Of a DNA stretch of 64,000 nucleotides, positions 1 to 7,796 are shown one piece after another (positions within the stretch are counted from its first letter, which is position 1; each line of letters starts with the position of its first letter). This stretch comes from Actinoallomurus iriomotensis (GTDB lineage: Bacteria > Actinomycetota > Actinomycetes > Streptosporangiales > Streptosporangiaceae). The notes under the pieces were generated by a model. The model ran no database searches. It saw nothing but the letters and a program-made list of their open reading frames with translations, and was not told the origin of the DNA. Location of the stretch: assembly GCF_030269445.1 (NCBI RefSeq), contig NZ_BSTJ01000002.1, forward strand, positions 558,001 through 622,000, written 5' to 3'. The translations under genes and the position numbers were made by a program.

Positions 1-817
1 TGCCGCCGATGACGACCGCCGCGATGACGTCGAACTCGAGGCCCATCGCCGCCCCGCCGTTGCCCGAGCCGAGGCGGGCGGCGAGCAGCACACCGGTGAT
101 GGCGGCGAGAAGGCCGTTCACGGCGAACAGCGAGATCCGGATCCGCTTGACGGCGATGCCGGCCAGTTCGGCGGCGCGGGGGTTGCCTCCCAGCGCGTAG
201 ACCGCTCGGCCGTACGGCGTCTTCAGGGCGATGACGAGGAAGACGACCAGGAGCAGGATCATCACCACGGCGGGGGTCGGTACGCCGGCCACGGATCCGG
301 CCAGGAAGTCGAAGAACCCCGAGTCCGGCAGCGGGACCGGCAACGCGTTGCTGATGAACTGGGCGAGACCGCGCAGCGCGCTGTACACGCCCAGCGTGGC
401 GATGAAGGCCGGGACGTTGTACTGCGCCCGTAGGAAGCCGGCGAACGCGCCGATGGCGCTGCCGATCACCAGCGTCAGGACGACCGCCAGCGGCACTCCG
501 AGTCCCCAGGCCGTCGCGCCCTTGGCCACCATCACCGACCCGAACGCCACCGCCGGGCCGATCGAGATGTCGATGTCACCGGCGATGATGACCAGGGTCA
601 TGCCCCAGGCGGCGATGCCGATCTGTGCGGCGTCGCGCAGGATGCCCAGTTGGTTGCCGCTGGTGAGGAAGCCGCCCGCCTTCGTGCCCAGCACGATGTA
701 CAACACGATGATGGCGGCGAGCAGGCCGAGCTCGTTGACGCCTCGGCTCAGTCTCATCCGGCGTACCTGTCGCTGCGCATCGACGGTCGCCGTTTGGGTC
801 TGCACGGTCGAACTCAC
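1..817 (-). CDS. Sugar ABC transporter permease (RbsC type), 3' end off window
   Basis: Inner-membrane permease of a ribose/galactose-type importer, seen as 272 codons from the start; the C-terminus lies beyond the left edge. The translation is a run of hydrophobic helices and contains the BPD_transp_2 hallmark IIAGDIDISIGP followed later by YALGGNPRAAELAGI, both typical of RbsC/XylH. The GTG start at 817 overlaps the stop of the ATPase gene (GTGA), so the two are translationally coupled. With the upstream ATPase and binding lipoprotein it forms a complete importer. The family is certain; the sugar cannot be read from the sequence. Confidence 0.9.
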   Translation of the reverse strand, partial: MSSTVQTQTATVDAQRQVRRMRLSRGVNELGLLAAIIVLYIVLGTKAGGFLTSGNQLGILRDAAQIGIAAWGMTLVIIAGDIDISIGPAVAFGSVMVAKGATAWGLGVPLAVVLTLVIGSAIGAFAGFLRAQYNVPAFIATLGVYSALRGLAQFISNALPVPLPDSGFFDFLAGSVAGVPTPAVVMILLLVVFLVIALKTPYGRAVYALGGNPRAAELAGIAVKRIRISLFAVNGLLAAITGVLLAARLGSGNGGAAMGLEFDVIAAVVIGG

Positions 818-2409
818 TCTGACTCCCCGGTGGTGGACGCGGCCGCGCTCCCGGTGCCGTCGGCCAGGGTGGCGGCGAAGATTGCCGATTCGGTGATGTC
901 GGCGCCGGTCAGCTCCGTGGCGATCGCACCGTCGCGCAGTACGACGACGCGGCTGCAGACCAGCGGCAGTTCCTCGAGCTCGTTCGAGACGAACACGATG
1001 CTGACGCCGTCGTCGGCCAGTTTGCGCACCAGGTCGTAGATCTGGGCTTTGGCCTGCACGTCGACGCCGCGGGTCGGCTCGTCGAGCAGTAGCACGCGAC
1101 TGCCGCGGTGCAGCCACCGGGCGATCACGGCCTTCTGCTGGTTGCCGCCCGACAGCGCGCCGATCGGCACGCCGACGTCCGGGGTGCGGACCGACAGCGC
1201 GGACACCAGCTTCGCGGCCGCCGCGCGCTGACGCCCGGTGGACAGCAGCGGTCCCCGGCGCACCGAGCCGCGATCGGCGAGGACGATGTTCTCGTCGACG
1301 CCGAGCAGCGGGACGATGCCGTCGGTCTTGCGCTCCTCCGGTGTGAGCCCGACGCCGCGACGGATCATGTCCCGGATCGACCAGCGGCGAAGCTCCTCAC
1401 CGAAGACCGTGAGGGTGCCGGACGCGGGCGGCAGGAGCCCGGCGATCGACCGGAGCAGTTCGCTACGGCCCGATCCCAGCACGCCGGCGATGCCGAGGAT
1501 CTCCCCCTCATGCACGTCGAAGCTGACGTCGCGCACCTTCGGCGGCACCGAGAGTTCGCGTACCGACAGGACGACCGGCCGGTCCGTCGCCGGCGCGGAC
1601 GTGTGGCGTGCCGTCGCCTCGGTGGCGCTCGCGGCGTCGCCGAGCATCAATGAGACGATTTCGTCGCTGCTGGCGCCCTTGGTGTTCACGGTCTCGACGA
1701 GGCGGCCGTCGCGCATGACCGAGGCGGAGTGCGCGATCTGCCTGATCTCGTTGAGCCGGTGGCTGACGTAGATGATGGCCACGCCCGTCGCGGCGATCCG
1801 GGTCACCGCCTGAAGCACCACGTCGACCGCCGCGGCGGCCAGCGAACTCGTCGGCTCATCGAGGATCAGCAGTTTCGGCGATCCGCGAAGAGCCCGCGCG
1901 ATCTCCACCATCTGCTGCTCGGCCACGGGCAGCGCTCCCACGGGCATGCCCGGGTCGACCTTCACGCCGAGTTCCACCAGCGCGGCGTCCGCGGCGTCCT
2001 TCATGTGCGCGGTCCGCACGAGACCGCCCCGCCCGGTCGGCAGCGCGCCGAGGTGGTAGTTCTCGGCCACGCTGAGCTTCGGGATGAGGCTGAGCTCCTG
2101 GTACACGGTGGCGACGCCGAGCTGGCTCGCCTCGCGGCTGCCGCCGCCGGTGAGCGCCGTGCCCGCGATCTCGACCGTTCCCTCGTCGGCCTTCTCGACC
2201 CCGGACAGCAGCCGGATCAGCGTCGACTTGCCCGCGCCGTTCTTGCCGAGCAGCGCGCGCACCTCGCCGGGGTGCACCTCGAAGTCGACGTGATCGAGCG
2301 CGAGGACGCCGGGGTAGCGGCGGACCGCTCCCCGGGTCCGGGCCACCGGGTCGGAGCCGCGCTCCGACCCGGCGCCCCCGGCCACAGGTTGATCGTTGAT
2401 CGACGCCAT
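814..2409 (-). CDS. Sugar ABC transporter ATP-binding protein, two ABC domains (RbsA/MglA type)
   Basis: 531-aa cytoplasmic ATPase that powers the sugar importer. Two fused ABC domains are visible. The first has a full Walker A (GKNGAGKS, about residues 55-62) and Walker B (LLILDEPTSSL). The second has the degenerate P-loop usual in this family (GVLGSGRSE), a signature LSGGNQQKAVIARWL and LLLDEPTRGVD. I chose the ATG at 2409, two bases after the stop of the binding-protein gene; a longer frame to 2445 would overlap that gene. The stop overlaps the permease start. Length fits RbsA (about 500 aa). Confidence 0.93.
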   Translation of the reverse strand: MASINDQPVAGGAGSERGSDPVARTRGAVRRYPGVLALDHVDFEVHPGEVRALLGKNGAGKSTLIRLLSGVEKADEGTVEIAGTALTGGGSREASQLGVATVYQELSLIPKLSVAENYHLGALPTGRGGLVRTAHMKDAADAALVELGVKVDPGMPVGALPVAEQQMVEIARALRGSPKLLILDEPTSSLAAAAVDVVLQAVTRIAATGVAIIYVSHRLNEIRQIAHSASVMRDGRLVETVNTKGASSDEIVSLMLGDAASATEATARHTSAPATDRPVVLSVRELSVPPKVRDVSFDVHEGEILGIAGVLGSGRSELLRSIAGLLPPASGTLTVFGEELRRWSIRDMIRRGVGLTPEERKTDGIVPLLGVDENIVLADRGSVRRGPLLSTGRQRAAAAKLVSALSVRTPDVGVPIGALSGGNQQKAVIARWLHRGSRVLLLDEPTRGVDVQAKAQIYDLVRKLADDGVSIVFVSNELEELPLVCSRVVVLRDGAIATELTGADITESAIFAATLADGTGSAAASTTGESE

Positions 2410-2411
2410 GG

Positions 2412-3452
2412 TTACGGCAGACCGTCCGCGTGCGCCGTCAGCCACTGCTGGACGGCCGTCTTGTCGTCCGCGGTGTACCCGGTGATCGGGTCATCCACGG
2501 TCTTGCCCAGCGAGTGGTCGCCCTGGAGGACGCGCTGGACCTGCTCCCAGGCCAGCTTGCCGGTGACCTTGCCGGAGATGTCGGTGATGCTCTTGATCAC
2601 CGTGCCGTCCGCGAGCGCGTTGGCGATGTCGGTGGTCATGTCGCTGCCGAACACGACGACCTTTCCGGCCTTCTTCCCCGACTGGATCGCCTTGTAGGCG
2701 CCGAAGGTGGCCCCGCCGGACTCACCGTAGAACGCGTTGAGGTCAGGGTGGGCCTGCAGCTGGTTGGTCGCCACGCTGACGGACTTGTCCTCGGTCGTAC
2801 CGGCCTGGTTCGACACGATCTGGTAGCCGGGCACCTTGGCCTTCAACGCCTCTTCGAAGCCCTGCCGGCGCAGCGTGCACACCTGGACGAACTCGCAGTT
2901 GACGACGGCGATCTTGGGGTGGGTGATCCCGGCCTTCAGGAAGTAGTCGGCCGCCGCGTTCCCGGTGTTCTTGCCGAAGGCGACCGGGTCGCCCTGGACG
3001 TAGGCCGACACGTACTTGCCGAGGTCGGCCTGGTCGATGCAGGTGTTGTAACAGATGACCGGGATGCCGGCCTTGGCCGCGGACCGGATGGCCGGCACCG
3101 AGCCGGTCTGGGAACTGGCCGAGATGATCAGGGCGTCCACTCTGGAACTGACCAGCGTGGAGACGAACGAAGCCTCCTTGGACGCGTCGTCGCCGGGGTT
3201 GCTCTCGACGAGTTTGAGCTTGGCGCCGGATGCCGAGGCGGCGGACCGGAACCCGGCCTTGACGCCGCCGTAGAAGCCCTGCGAGTCAAGGAAGACCGCG
3301 CCGATGCGCAGTGACTTGCCCTTCACCGATCCGCTGGAACCGGAAGAGCCGCCGCTCGCCGTGCCACTGCTGCACGCCGAGAGACCCACGAGGAGTACGA
3401 ATGCGGCGGCGGCCGCGGCAAGCGCGGCCAAGCGCCGGGGACGTCTGTCCAA
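2412..3452 (-). CDS. Sugar-binding lipoprotein of ABC importer (Peripla_BP_4)
   Basis: 346-aa substrate-binding lipoprotein, first gene of the importer operon. A short basic N-terminus, an alanine-rich hydrophobic core and the lipobox VGLSAC precede a Ser/Gly linker, so the mature protein should be anchored outside the membrane. The mature part resembles RbsB/LacI-type binding proteins (repeated SQGFYGGVKAGF-, ALIISASSQTG- and GSDMTTDIANAL-like segments). I chose the TTG at 3452 because GGAGG lies six bases upstream; an ATG at 3482 would add ten residues without a ribosome site. The ligand is probably a sugar, by family and by the divergent lactonase-like gene. Confidence 0.9.
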   Translation of the reverse strand: MDRRPRRLAALAAAAAAFVLLVGLSACSSGTASGGSSGSSGSVKGKSLRIGAVFLDSQGFYGGVKAGFRSAASASGAKLKLVESNPGDDASKEASFVSTLVSSRVDALIISASSQTGSVPAIRSAAKAGIPVICYNTCIDQADLGKYVSAYVQGDPVAFGKNTGNAAADYFLKAGITHPKIAVVNCEFVQVCTLRRQGFEEALKAKVPGYQIVSNQAGTTEDKSVSVATNQLQAHPDLNAFYGESGGATFGAYKAIQSGKKAGKVVVFGSDMTTDIANALADGTVIKSITDISGKVTGKLAWEQVQRVLQGDHSLGKTVDDPITGYTADDKTAVQQWLTAHADGLP

Positions 3453-3482
3453 CCCAAACCTCCAACACACGAGGAAGCCCAT

Positions 3483-3578
3483 CGGCTTGCTGACCTGCCT
3501 CGATCGAGGCGGTGACCAGTGTTAACCTGCGCGATACAGCAAGTCAACATAAATTATGAAAATATATGGGAGGTGCCG
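3483..3578. promoter_or_regulatory. Divergent promoter region between sugar importer and SMP-30 gene
   Basis: An AT-rich island between two divergent genes. TGTTAAC (about 3521-3527) and GTCAACA (about 3543-3549) form an imperfect inverted repeat (TGTTAAC against TGTTGAC), which looks like an operator for a LacI or GntR regulator. A run of A/T follows up to the GGGAGG ribosome site of the lactonase gene at 3568-3573. No regulator gene is adjacent, so the controlling protein is unknown. Confidence 0.4.
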
Positions 3579-4424
3579 GTGGAGGCTCGGACGTTGACCG
3601 CACCCGTCGCTCAGCACGGCGAGGGGCCGGTCTGGTGGCCCGACGGCCGCCTGCGGTGGGTGGACATGCTGGCCGGCGACGTACTGAGCCTGGAGGCGGA
3701 CGGACGGGTCGAGCGCCACCACGTCGGCGACGTGGCCGCGGCGCTGCGGCCGCGGATCGGCGGCGGCGCGGTCACCGGGGTCGAGCGCGGCTTCGCCCTG
3801 TGCGACCCGGACGGGTCAGTGCGGACGCTCGAGCCGGTGTGGGGCGATCCGGGGGTGCGCATGAACGAAGGCGCGTGCGCCCCGGACGGCAGCTTCTGGT
3901 GCGGGTCGATGGCCTACGACGCCGGCCCCGGACGTGGTGCGCTGTACCGGCTGGCCCCCGACCTGTCGGTGACCCGCGAGCTGACCGATGTGACGATCTC
4001 GAACGGTCTGGACTGGCACCCCGACGGCACGACCGCCTACTACGTGGACACGCCGACGGGACGCATCGACCTGTTCGACTGGTCCCCCGACGATGGGCTG
4101 ACCCGCCGGCGGACCTTCGCGGAGATCGCCCCGGCCGACGGCACCCCGGACGGGCTGACCGTCGACGGCGAGGGCGGCGTCTGGGTCGCGCTGTGGGGTG
4201 GCTCGGCCGTACGCCGCTACGCCCCCGACGGCCGGCTCGACGAGGTCGTCACCGTCGCGGCGCGGCAGGTCACCGCCTGCGCCCTGGGCGGCCCGGGCGG
4301 CGACGAACTGTTCGTCACGACATCGCGCGAGGGACTGACACCCGATGACGACCCGCTGGCCGGCTGCGTCTTCCACGCGACCGTCGGGGTCCGAGGGCAG
4401 GCCGTGCGGCGGTTCGCCGGGTGA
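3579..4424 (+). CDS. SMP-30/gluconolactonase/LRE family protein
   Basis: 281-aa six-bladed beta-propeller of the SMP-30/regucalcin family; members hydrolyse sugar lactones using one divalent metal. Visible family landmarks are GEGPVWW near the N-terminus (the metal-binding Glu), RMNEGACAPDGSFWCG, ISNGLDWHPDG and GTPDGLTVDGEGGVWVALW, which supply the expected Asn and Asp ligands. I chose the GTG at 3579 because GGGAGG sits five bases upstream; the frame stays open to 3519 but the extra residues are not family-like. It lies divergent to a sugar importer, suggesting the lactone arises from the imported sugar. Confidence 0.88.
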   Translation: MEARTLTAPVAQHGEGPVWWPDGRLRWVDMLAGDVLSLEADGRVERHHVGDVAAALRPRIGGGAVTGVERGFALCDPDGSVRTLEPVWGDPGVRMNEGACAPDGSFWCGSMAYDAGPGRGALYRLAPDLSVTRELTDVTISNGLDWHPDGTTAYYVDTPTGRIDLFDWSPDDGLTRRRTFAEIAPADGTPDGLTVDGEGGVWVALWGGSAVRRYAPDGRLDEVVTVAARQVTACALGGPGGDELFVTTSREGLTPDDDPLAGCVFHATVGVRGQAVRRFAG

Positions 4425-4437
4425 CGCGCGGCGCCGG

Positions 4438-4986
4438 TCAGCGGCTCGCGGGCGGCGCGTGTGAGACCGACTTCTCGTCGACGAACCTGTCCGAGGCCGC
4501 GCGTACGAACTCGCCGCGGCTCAGGTGGCCGTCACCGTCGGTGTCGAGCAGCTCGAACAGCGCGGCGGCGTCGGCCTCGCCGGCGTTGTACCAGCTACCC
4601 ATGAGGCGGACGAACTCCTCCTCCCCCAGGCGGCCGTCGCCGTCGGCGTCGGCGAGCCGCATCACGTCGGCGAGCAGGGCTCGGAACACGTCATCGAAGA
4701 CGCCCGGATCGCCCATCACTCCACTGCCGAAGGCGACGACGTACTCGTCCTGGCTGATCCGTCCGTCGTGGTCGGCGTCGGCGTGCCGGAGGAGCACCCG
4801 CCAGAACTTACGGCAGGAGCTCACGAGCGCACCGCGTTCGGGCGCGCCCGGGTCTCGCCCGAAGGCCTCCGCGAGCCGCGCCACGGCCGCCTCCAGGTCG
4901 GACCACTCGATGAACCCGTTGCGGTCGCGATCCCAATGCTGGAACCGCAGCGCCAGCGCGTGCGCCTGGGACTCGGTGAGCGGCAT
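4438..4986 (-). CDS. EF-hand calcium-binding protein (calerythrin-like)
   Basis: 182-aa cytosolic protein with four EF-hand loops at about residues 19-30, 70-81, 113-124 and 148-159. Loops two to four are canonical (DADHDGRISQDE, DADGDGRLGEEE, DTDGDGHLSRGE). Loop one (DRDRNGFIEWSD) ends in Asp instead of Glu at position 12, which often weakens or changes metal preference. Length and four-loop layout match the actinomycete calerythrin/CabB group, proposed to buffer or sense calcium. It is convergent with the lactonase-like gene and stands alone. There is no signal peptide. Confidence 0.93.
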   Translation of the reverse strand: MPLTESQAHALALRFQHWDRDRNGFIEWSDLEAAVARLAEAFGRDPGAPERGALVSSCRKFWRVLLRHADADHDGRISQDEYVVAFGSGVMGDPGVFDDVFRALLADVMRLADADGDGRLGEEEFVRLMGSWYNAGEADAAALFELLDTDGDGHLSRGEFVRAASDRFVDEKSVSHAPPASR

Positions 4987-5053
4987 GACGAGCCTCCCTG
5001 AAATGGACGTGCCTGGTCATGGTTGTAACCCGCGCCGCGCTCGACCTGCTACG

Positions 5054-5077
5054 GAAAGTGGCCATGTGGCCACTTTC
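5054..5077. terminator. Strong 11-bp inverted repeat upstream of the EF-hand gene
   Basis: GAAAGTGGCCA at 5054-5064 and TGGCCACTTTC at 5067-5077 form a perfect 11-bp inverted repeat with a 2-base centre. It lies 3' of the broken DUF2231 gene and 68 bases upstream of the EF-hand start. The near-absent loop suits a DNA-binding palindrome as well as a terminator, so its role is undecided. Confidence 0.45.
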
Positions 5078-5113
5078 GGCAATCCGCACCGAGGTGCGGG
5101 ATCCGCCCGTTGC

Positions 5114-5432
5114 TCAGCCGGTGGCCGGGTTGGTGGCGTCCACGGCCGGGCGTGGCGTCTCGGCCAGGGTGACGCCGTCGCCGGTGGCCCAGAAGTGCAT
5201 GGAGAACAGGCGGGGCCGTTCGTCGAGGCTGTGGTTGTGCCGCCAGGCGAAGTCGACTGCGTACGCCACGGTGGTCGCGGGGAAAGCGGGAGGCGATGTC
5301 GAAGACCAGGCTCGCCACCCAGGCGCCGATGGGCACCGTGGCCAGGATCGGATGGAACGGATGCCCGTACGGGCCGGCCGGCGCGGCGCTGACCGGCTGC
5401 ATCGCCCGTGAGAACTGTGGTTCGCCGGTCAC
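5114..5432 (-). pseudogene. Broken DUF2231 membrane-protein gene, frameshifted to an unrelated-looking tail
   Basis: From the ATG at 5432 the frame encodes a DUF2231-like N-terminus (GHPFHPILATVPIGAWVASL, then VFDIASRF). At about 5281-5295 this frame degenerates into Arg/Pro-rich noise. A different minus-strand frame then carries a clean stretch with almost all G/C third positions, containing YAVDFAWRHNHSLDERPRLF and ending at a TGA at 5114-5116. DUF2231 proteins normally have about four membrane helices, so most of the domain is missing. The simplest reading is a deletion plus frameshift that joined two gene remnants. I do not recognise the tail. Confidence 0.6.
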
Positions 5433-5452
5433 ACCGACTCACCTCCGTTTCG

Positions 5453-5466
5453 CCAATGAGTATTGG
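5453..5466. promoter_or_regulatory. CCAAT palindrome, candidate operator
   Basis: CCAATGAGTATTGG is a perfect 5-bp inverted repeat around four bases. It lies between the DUF2231 remnant and the divergent ArsR-like regulator, the usual place for an autoregulatory site. Confidence 0.45.
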
Positions 5467-5543
5467 ACTTATCTCCGCCGGAGGTCGATACCCTGCGCGT
5501 GCTGAGTGCATGCGGCTTTTTACCCACGGCGGCAGGAGATAAC

Positions 5544-6299
5544 GTGGATGACGTGGCATCCGATCCGAACCCGCCTGTCCCGGTGGATACCGCCCTGAGG
5601 TCGGTCAACGTGCTGGGCGAGGAGACCCGGCGGCGCATGTACGCCTTCGTCCGCCGTGCCGGCCGGCCGGTGACCCGCGACGAGGCGGCCGCCGGCGTCG
5701 GGAGCTCCCGGAAACTGGCCGCGTTCCATCTGGACAAGCTGGTCGACGCCGGCCTGCTCCGCGCCCACTACGAACACCCGGGCGGCCTGCGCAAGGTCGG
5801 GCGCCAGCCCAAGCGCTACGAGCCGTCGGACGCCACGATCCAGGTCTCCATCCCCGAGCGCCGCCACGAACTCCTCGCCGACCTGCTCATGGACGCCGTC
5901 CTCACCGAGACCCGCGCCGAGGACGCTCAGCAGGCAGCCGTACGCGTGGCCGGGGAACGCGGTCACGACCTCGGCGCGACCGAACGCCGGACGACCCGCC
6001 CGGGACGCCTGGGCGCCGAGCGTGGATTGACGCTCTGCGAACGCATGCTGGAGCACCACGGCTTCGAGCCCGTCCGCGAGACCACCACGCGGCTCCGGCT
6101 GCGCAACTGCCCCTTCCACCCGCTCGCCGCCAAGGCACCTGGCCTGATCTGCGCCATGAACCACGCCCTCATCACCGGCTACCTCGACGGCCTGCAGGTC
6201 ACCGGCCTGCAGGCGGTCCTGTCACCCCAGCCCGGCGAATGCTGCGTCCGGCTCTCGCCCGCCGATGCCCGCGGGCGGGCCGGCAGAGACCGCACCTGA
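5544..6299 (+). CDS. ArsR/SufR-like winged-helix transcriptional regulator with Cys-rich C-terminus
   Basis: 251-aa regulator. Residues about 10-95 form a winged helix (RSVNVLGEETRRRMYAFVRR, then GSSRKLAAFHLDKLVDAGLL, RKVGRQPKRYEPS). The C-terminal half keeps an NCPFHPLA segment, a second Cys 14 residues on (LICAMNH) and a terminal GECC, a cysteine spread resembling the Fe-S ligands of SufR-type regulators. I chose the GTG at 5544 because AGGAG lies five bases upstream; a TTG at 5463 is also in frame. The neighbouring DUF2231 remnant was probably its target. Redox or metal sensing is inferred from the cysteines only. Confidence 0.82.
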   Translation: MDDVASDPNPPVPVDTALRSVNVLGEETRRRMYAFVRRAGRPVTRDEAAAGVGSSRKLAAFHLDKLVDAGLLRAHYEHPGGLRKVGRQPKRYEPSDATIQVSIPERRHELLADLLMDAVLTETRAEDAQQAAVRVAGERGHDLGATERRTTRPGRLGAERGLTLCERMLEHHGFEPVRETTTRLRLRNCPFHPLAAKAPGLICAMNHALITGYLDGLQVTGLQAVLSPQPGECCVRLSPADARGRAGRDRT

Positions 6300-6308
6300 C
6301 CGGACGGC

Positions 6309-6348
6309 GCCGCCAGGCGCGGCTCCTGGCATCAGTGCGCCTGGCGGC
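6309..6348. terminator. Bidirectional terminator hairpin
   Basis: Perfect 12-bp arms GCCGCCAGGCGC (6309-6320) and GCGCCTGGCGGC (6337-6348) with a 16-base loop, placed between the convergent regulator and GDT1-type genes. There is no T-tract, as usual in actinomycetes. Confidence 0.75.
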
Positions 6349-6371
6349 GGTGCGAGCGGGCGGGCGGGCGG

Positions 6372-6956
6372 TCAGCCGCGTACCGCGCTGACGATGCTGA
6401 AGACGGCCATGATCGCCATGACGGCGGCGGCGATGCGGCTGATCCAGGTGATCGGAATCAGCCGCAGCAGGTTACGGCCTCCCGCGATGGCCAGTCCGGC
6501 GACCGCCCACAGGCCCAGCACGCTGCCGATTCCCACGGCGAGTGGGTCGTGGTACTTGGCCGCGAGGTTCGCCGTCACGATCTGCGTGAGGTCGCCGAAC
6601 TCGGCGACGAGGATGACCATGAAGCTCATGAACGCGACCCGCGGCAGGTTCGCGCTCCGCCCACCCGGCAGACCGTGATCCTCATCGTCCTCATGCCGCC
6701 CGCGTAGCAGCAGCACCGCGCCCAGCAGGAACAACGCCGCGACGACGCCCTCCAGGATCCGGTGGGGCAGCAGGCTGAGCAGGCTGCCCGCCGCGACCGC
6801 CAGAGCCGCATGCACCGCGAACGCCAGTGCGACGCCGACGAACACGTACAGCGGGCGATACCGCGAACCGAGCACCAGGCTGGCCAAGGCGGTCTTGTCC
6901 GGAAGTTCGGCGGGGAAGATGATTCCGAACACGGTCGCCATGACGGCGATGTTCAA
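6372..6956 (-). CDS. TMEM165/GDT1 family (UPF0016) manganese/cation transporter
   Basis: 194-aa membrane protein with about six helices. Both copies of the family E-x-G-D-[KR]-[ST] motif are visible: AELPDKTALASL near residue 16, and AEFGDLTQI about 100 residues later, where Leu replaces the basic residue as in many bacterial homologues. Cyanobacterial and eukaryotic members export Mn2+ (and Ca2+) from the cytosol. I chose the TTG at 6956 because AAGGAG stands five bases upstream. A yybP-ykoY manganese riboswitch lies 69 bases upstream on the same strand, which supports Mn2+ efflux as the role. Confidence 0.93.
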   Translation of the reverse strand: MNIAVMATVFGIIFPAELPDKTALASLVLGSRYRPLYVFVGVALAFAVHAALAVAAGSLLSLLPHRILEGVVAALFLLGAVLLLRGRHEDDEDHGLPGGRSANLPRVAFMSFMVILVAEFGDLTQIVTANLAAKYHDPLAVGIGSVLGLWAVAGLAIAGGRNLLRLIPITWISRIAAAVMAIMAVFSIVSAVRG

Positions 6957-7024
6957 ATCGGCTCCTTGGGGACAGGCCGAGCCGGAACGCAGGGGACGCT
7001 TCGGCACGGCAGCGGTCGGCTGCG

Positions 7025-7134
7025 GCCGAAGGTCTCGCTCAGCACAGTGCCGTCACGCCCTGTGCCCCGGTCGCCGGGTCCGCGGAAACGGACCAGTATG
7101 TCGACGCACCGGTGAGGGAGCTACTCCCCTTCGC
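7025..7134 (-). ncRNA. yybP-ykoY manganese riboswitch 1 (leader of GDT1 gene)
   Basis: On the minus strand the RNA starts CGAAGGGGAGUAGC and ends GCGAGACCUUCG, the two conserved strands of the yybP-ykoY aptamer, with P1 pairing CGAAGG (7128-7133) to CCUUCG (7027-7032). Between them the conserved GUCGACAU is followed by a GGUCCG/CGGACC hairpin and CCGG, and a CACAG/CUGUG helix precedes the second junction. It begins 11 bases after the stop of the P-loop NTPase gene and ends 69 bases before the GDT1 start. Known members turn on Mn2+ exporters when manganese is high. Confidence 0.93.
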
Positions 7135-7145
7135 CGGCAGGAACG

Positions 7146-7796
7146 TTAGCAGACCCCTGGTTCGGTCCTCCCACTCGGCGGCCCGAACCCGATGCGACGC
7201 AATCCGTCGGCCGCCGGGCGGTCGATGATGACGACGGAGGCCGCGCCGTGGGGCGGACGATCGTTGATATCGACGATCATTCGTCGCCAGCGACGGCAGT
7301 GGGCGGTGAAACGGCGTGCGGAGACCAGACGTCGCCGGGTGCGCTGGCCCGCGAGCGCCGAGGTCGGCGTGACATCGAGGAGCAGCAGGTGGAGGGGGCG
7401 GCGGTGACGTGCGGCCCAAAGACGGATGAGCGCCAACGTCATGCGTCTCGTTCCGCACTCGTGGACGACCACCGGGCCGGGCACGGCACTGATCGCGGAG
7501 CGAATGCGCCGGTAGTGATTGAGGTGTACGAGCGGCCGCCACAACGGATACGGAAATCGTCCGAGCCGACGCCGCCACCGGTCACGGTCGTCGTGCGAGT
7601 CGATGATCGCCACGCTGTCCTGCGCGGCACGGCCCGTCGCGGACCGGCCGGGAAAGACGCGGCGTAGCAGCGTGCTCTTTCCCGCGCCGGGAACACCGGC
7701 CACGAGAATGACCGCGTCGGACGGGTAGGCGACCTGCTCAATCGTCTTTCCGCGCAGGTCGAGAACGGTCGCGGAGGTCGGGGTTCGCTGGGTCAT
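7146..7796 (-). CDS. P-loop NTPase / AAA-family kinase-like protein
   Basis: 216-aa soluble protein with a clear Walker A (GVPGAGKST, residues about 34-42), a following AIIDSHDDRDRW segment, VVVHECGTRR and a hydrophobic LLLLDVTPTSAL strand. This is the layout of small actinomycete ATPases related to nucleotide and zeta-toxin-like kinases. No substrate can be named. The ATG at 7796 has GGAG six bases upstream; a GTG at 7799 is also possible. It overlaps the end of the preceding small ORF and ends 11 bases before riboswitch 1, so it sits between two manganese riboswitches on one strand. Confidence 0.85.
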   Translation of the reverse strand: MTQRTPTSATVLDLRGKTIEQVAYPSDAVILVAGVPGAGKSTLLRRVFPGRSATGRAAQDSVAIIDSHDDRDRWRRRLGRFPYPLWRPLVHLNHYRRIRSAISAVPGPVVVHECGTRRMTLALIRLWAARHRRPLHLLLLDVTPTSALAGQRTRRRLVSARRFTAHCRRWRRMIVDINDRPPHGAASVVIIDRPAADGLRRIGFGPPSGRTEPGVC

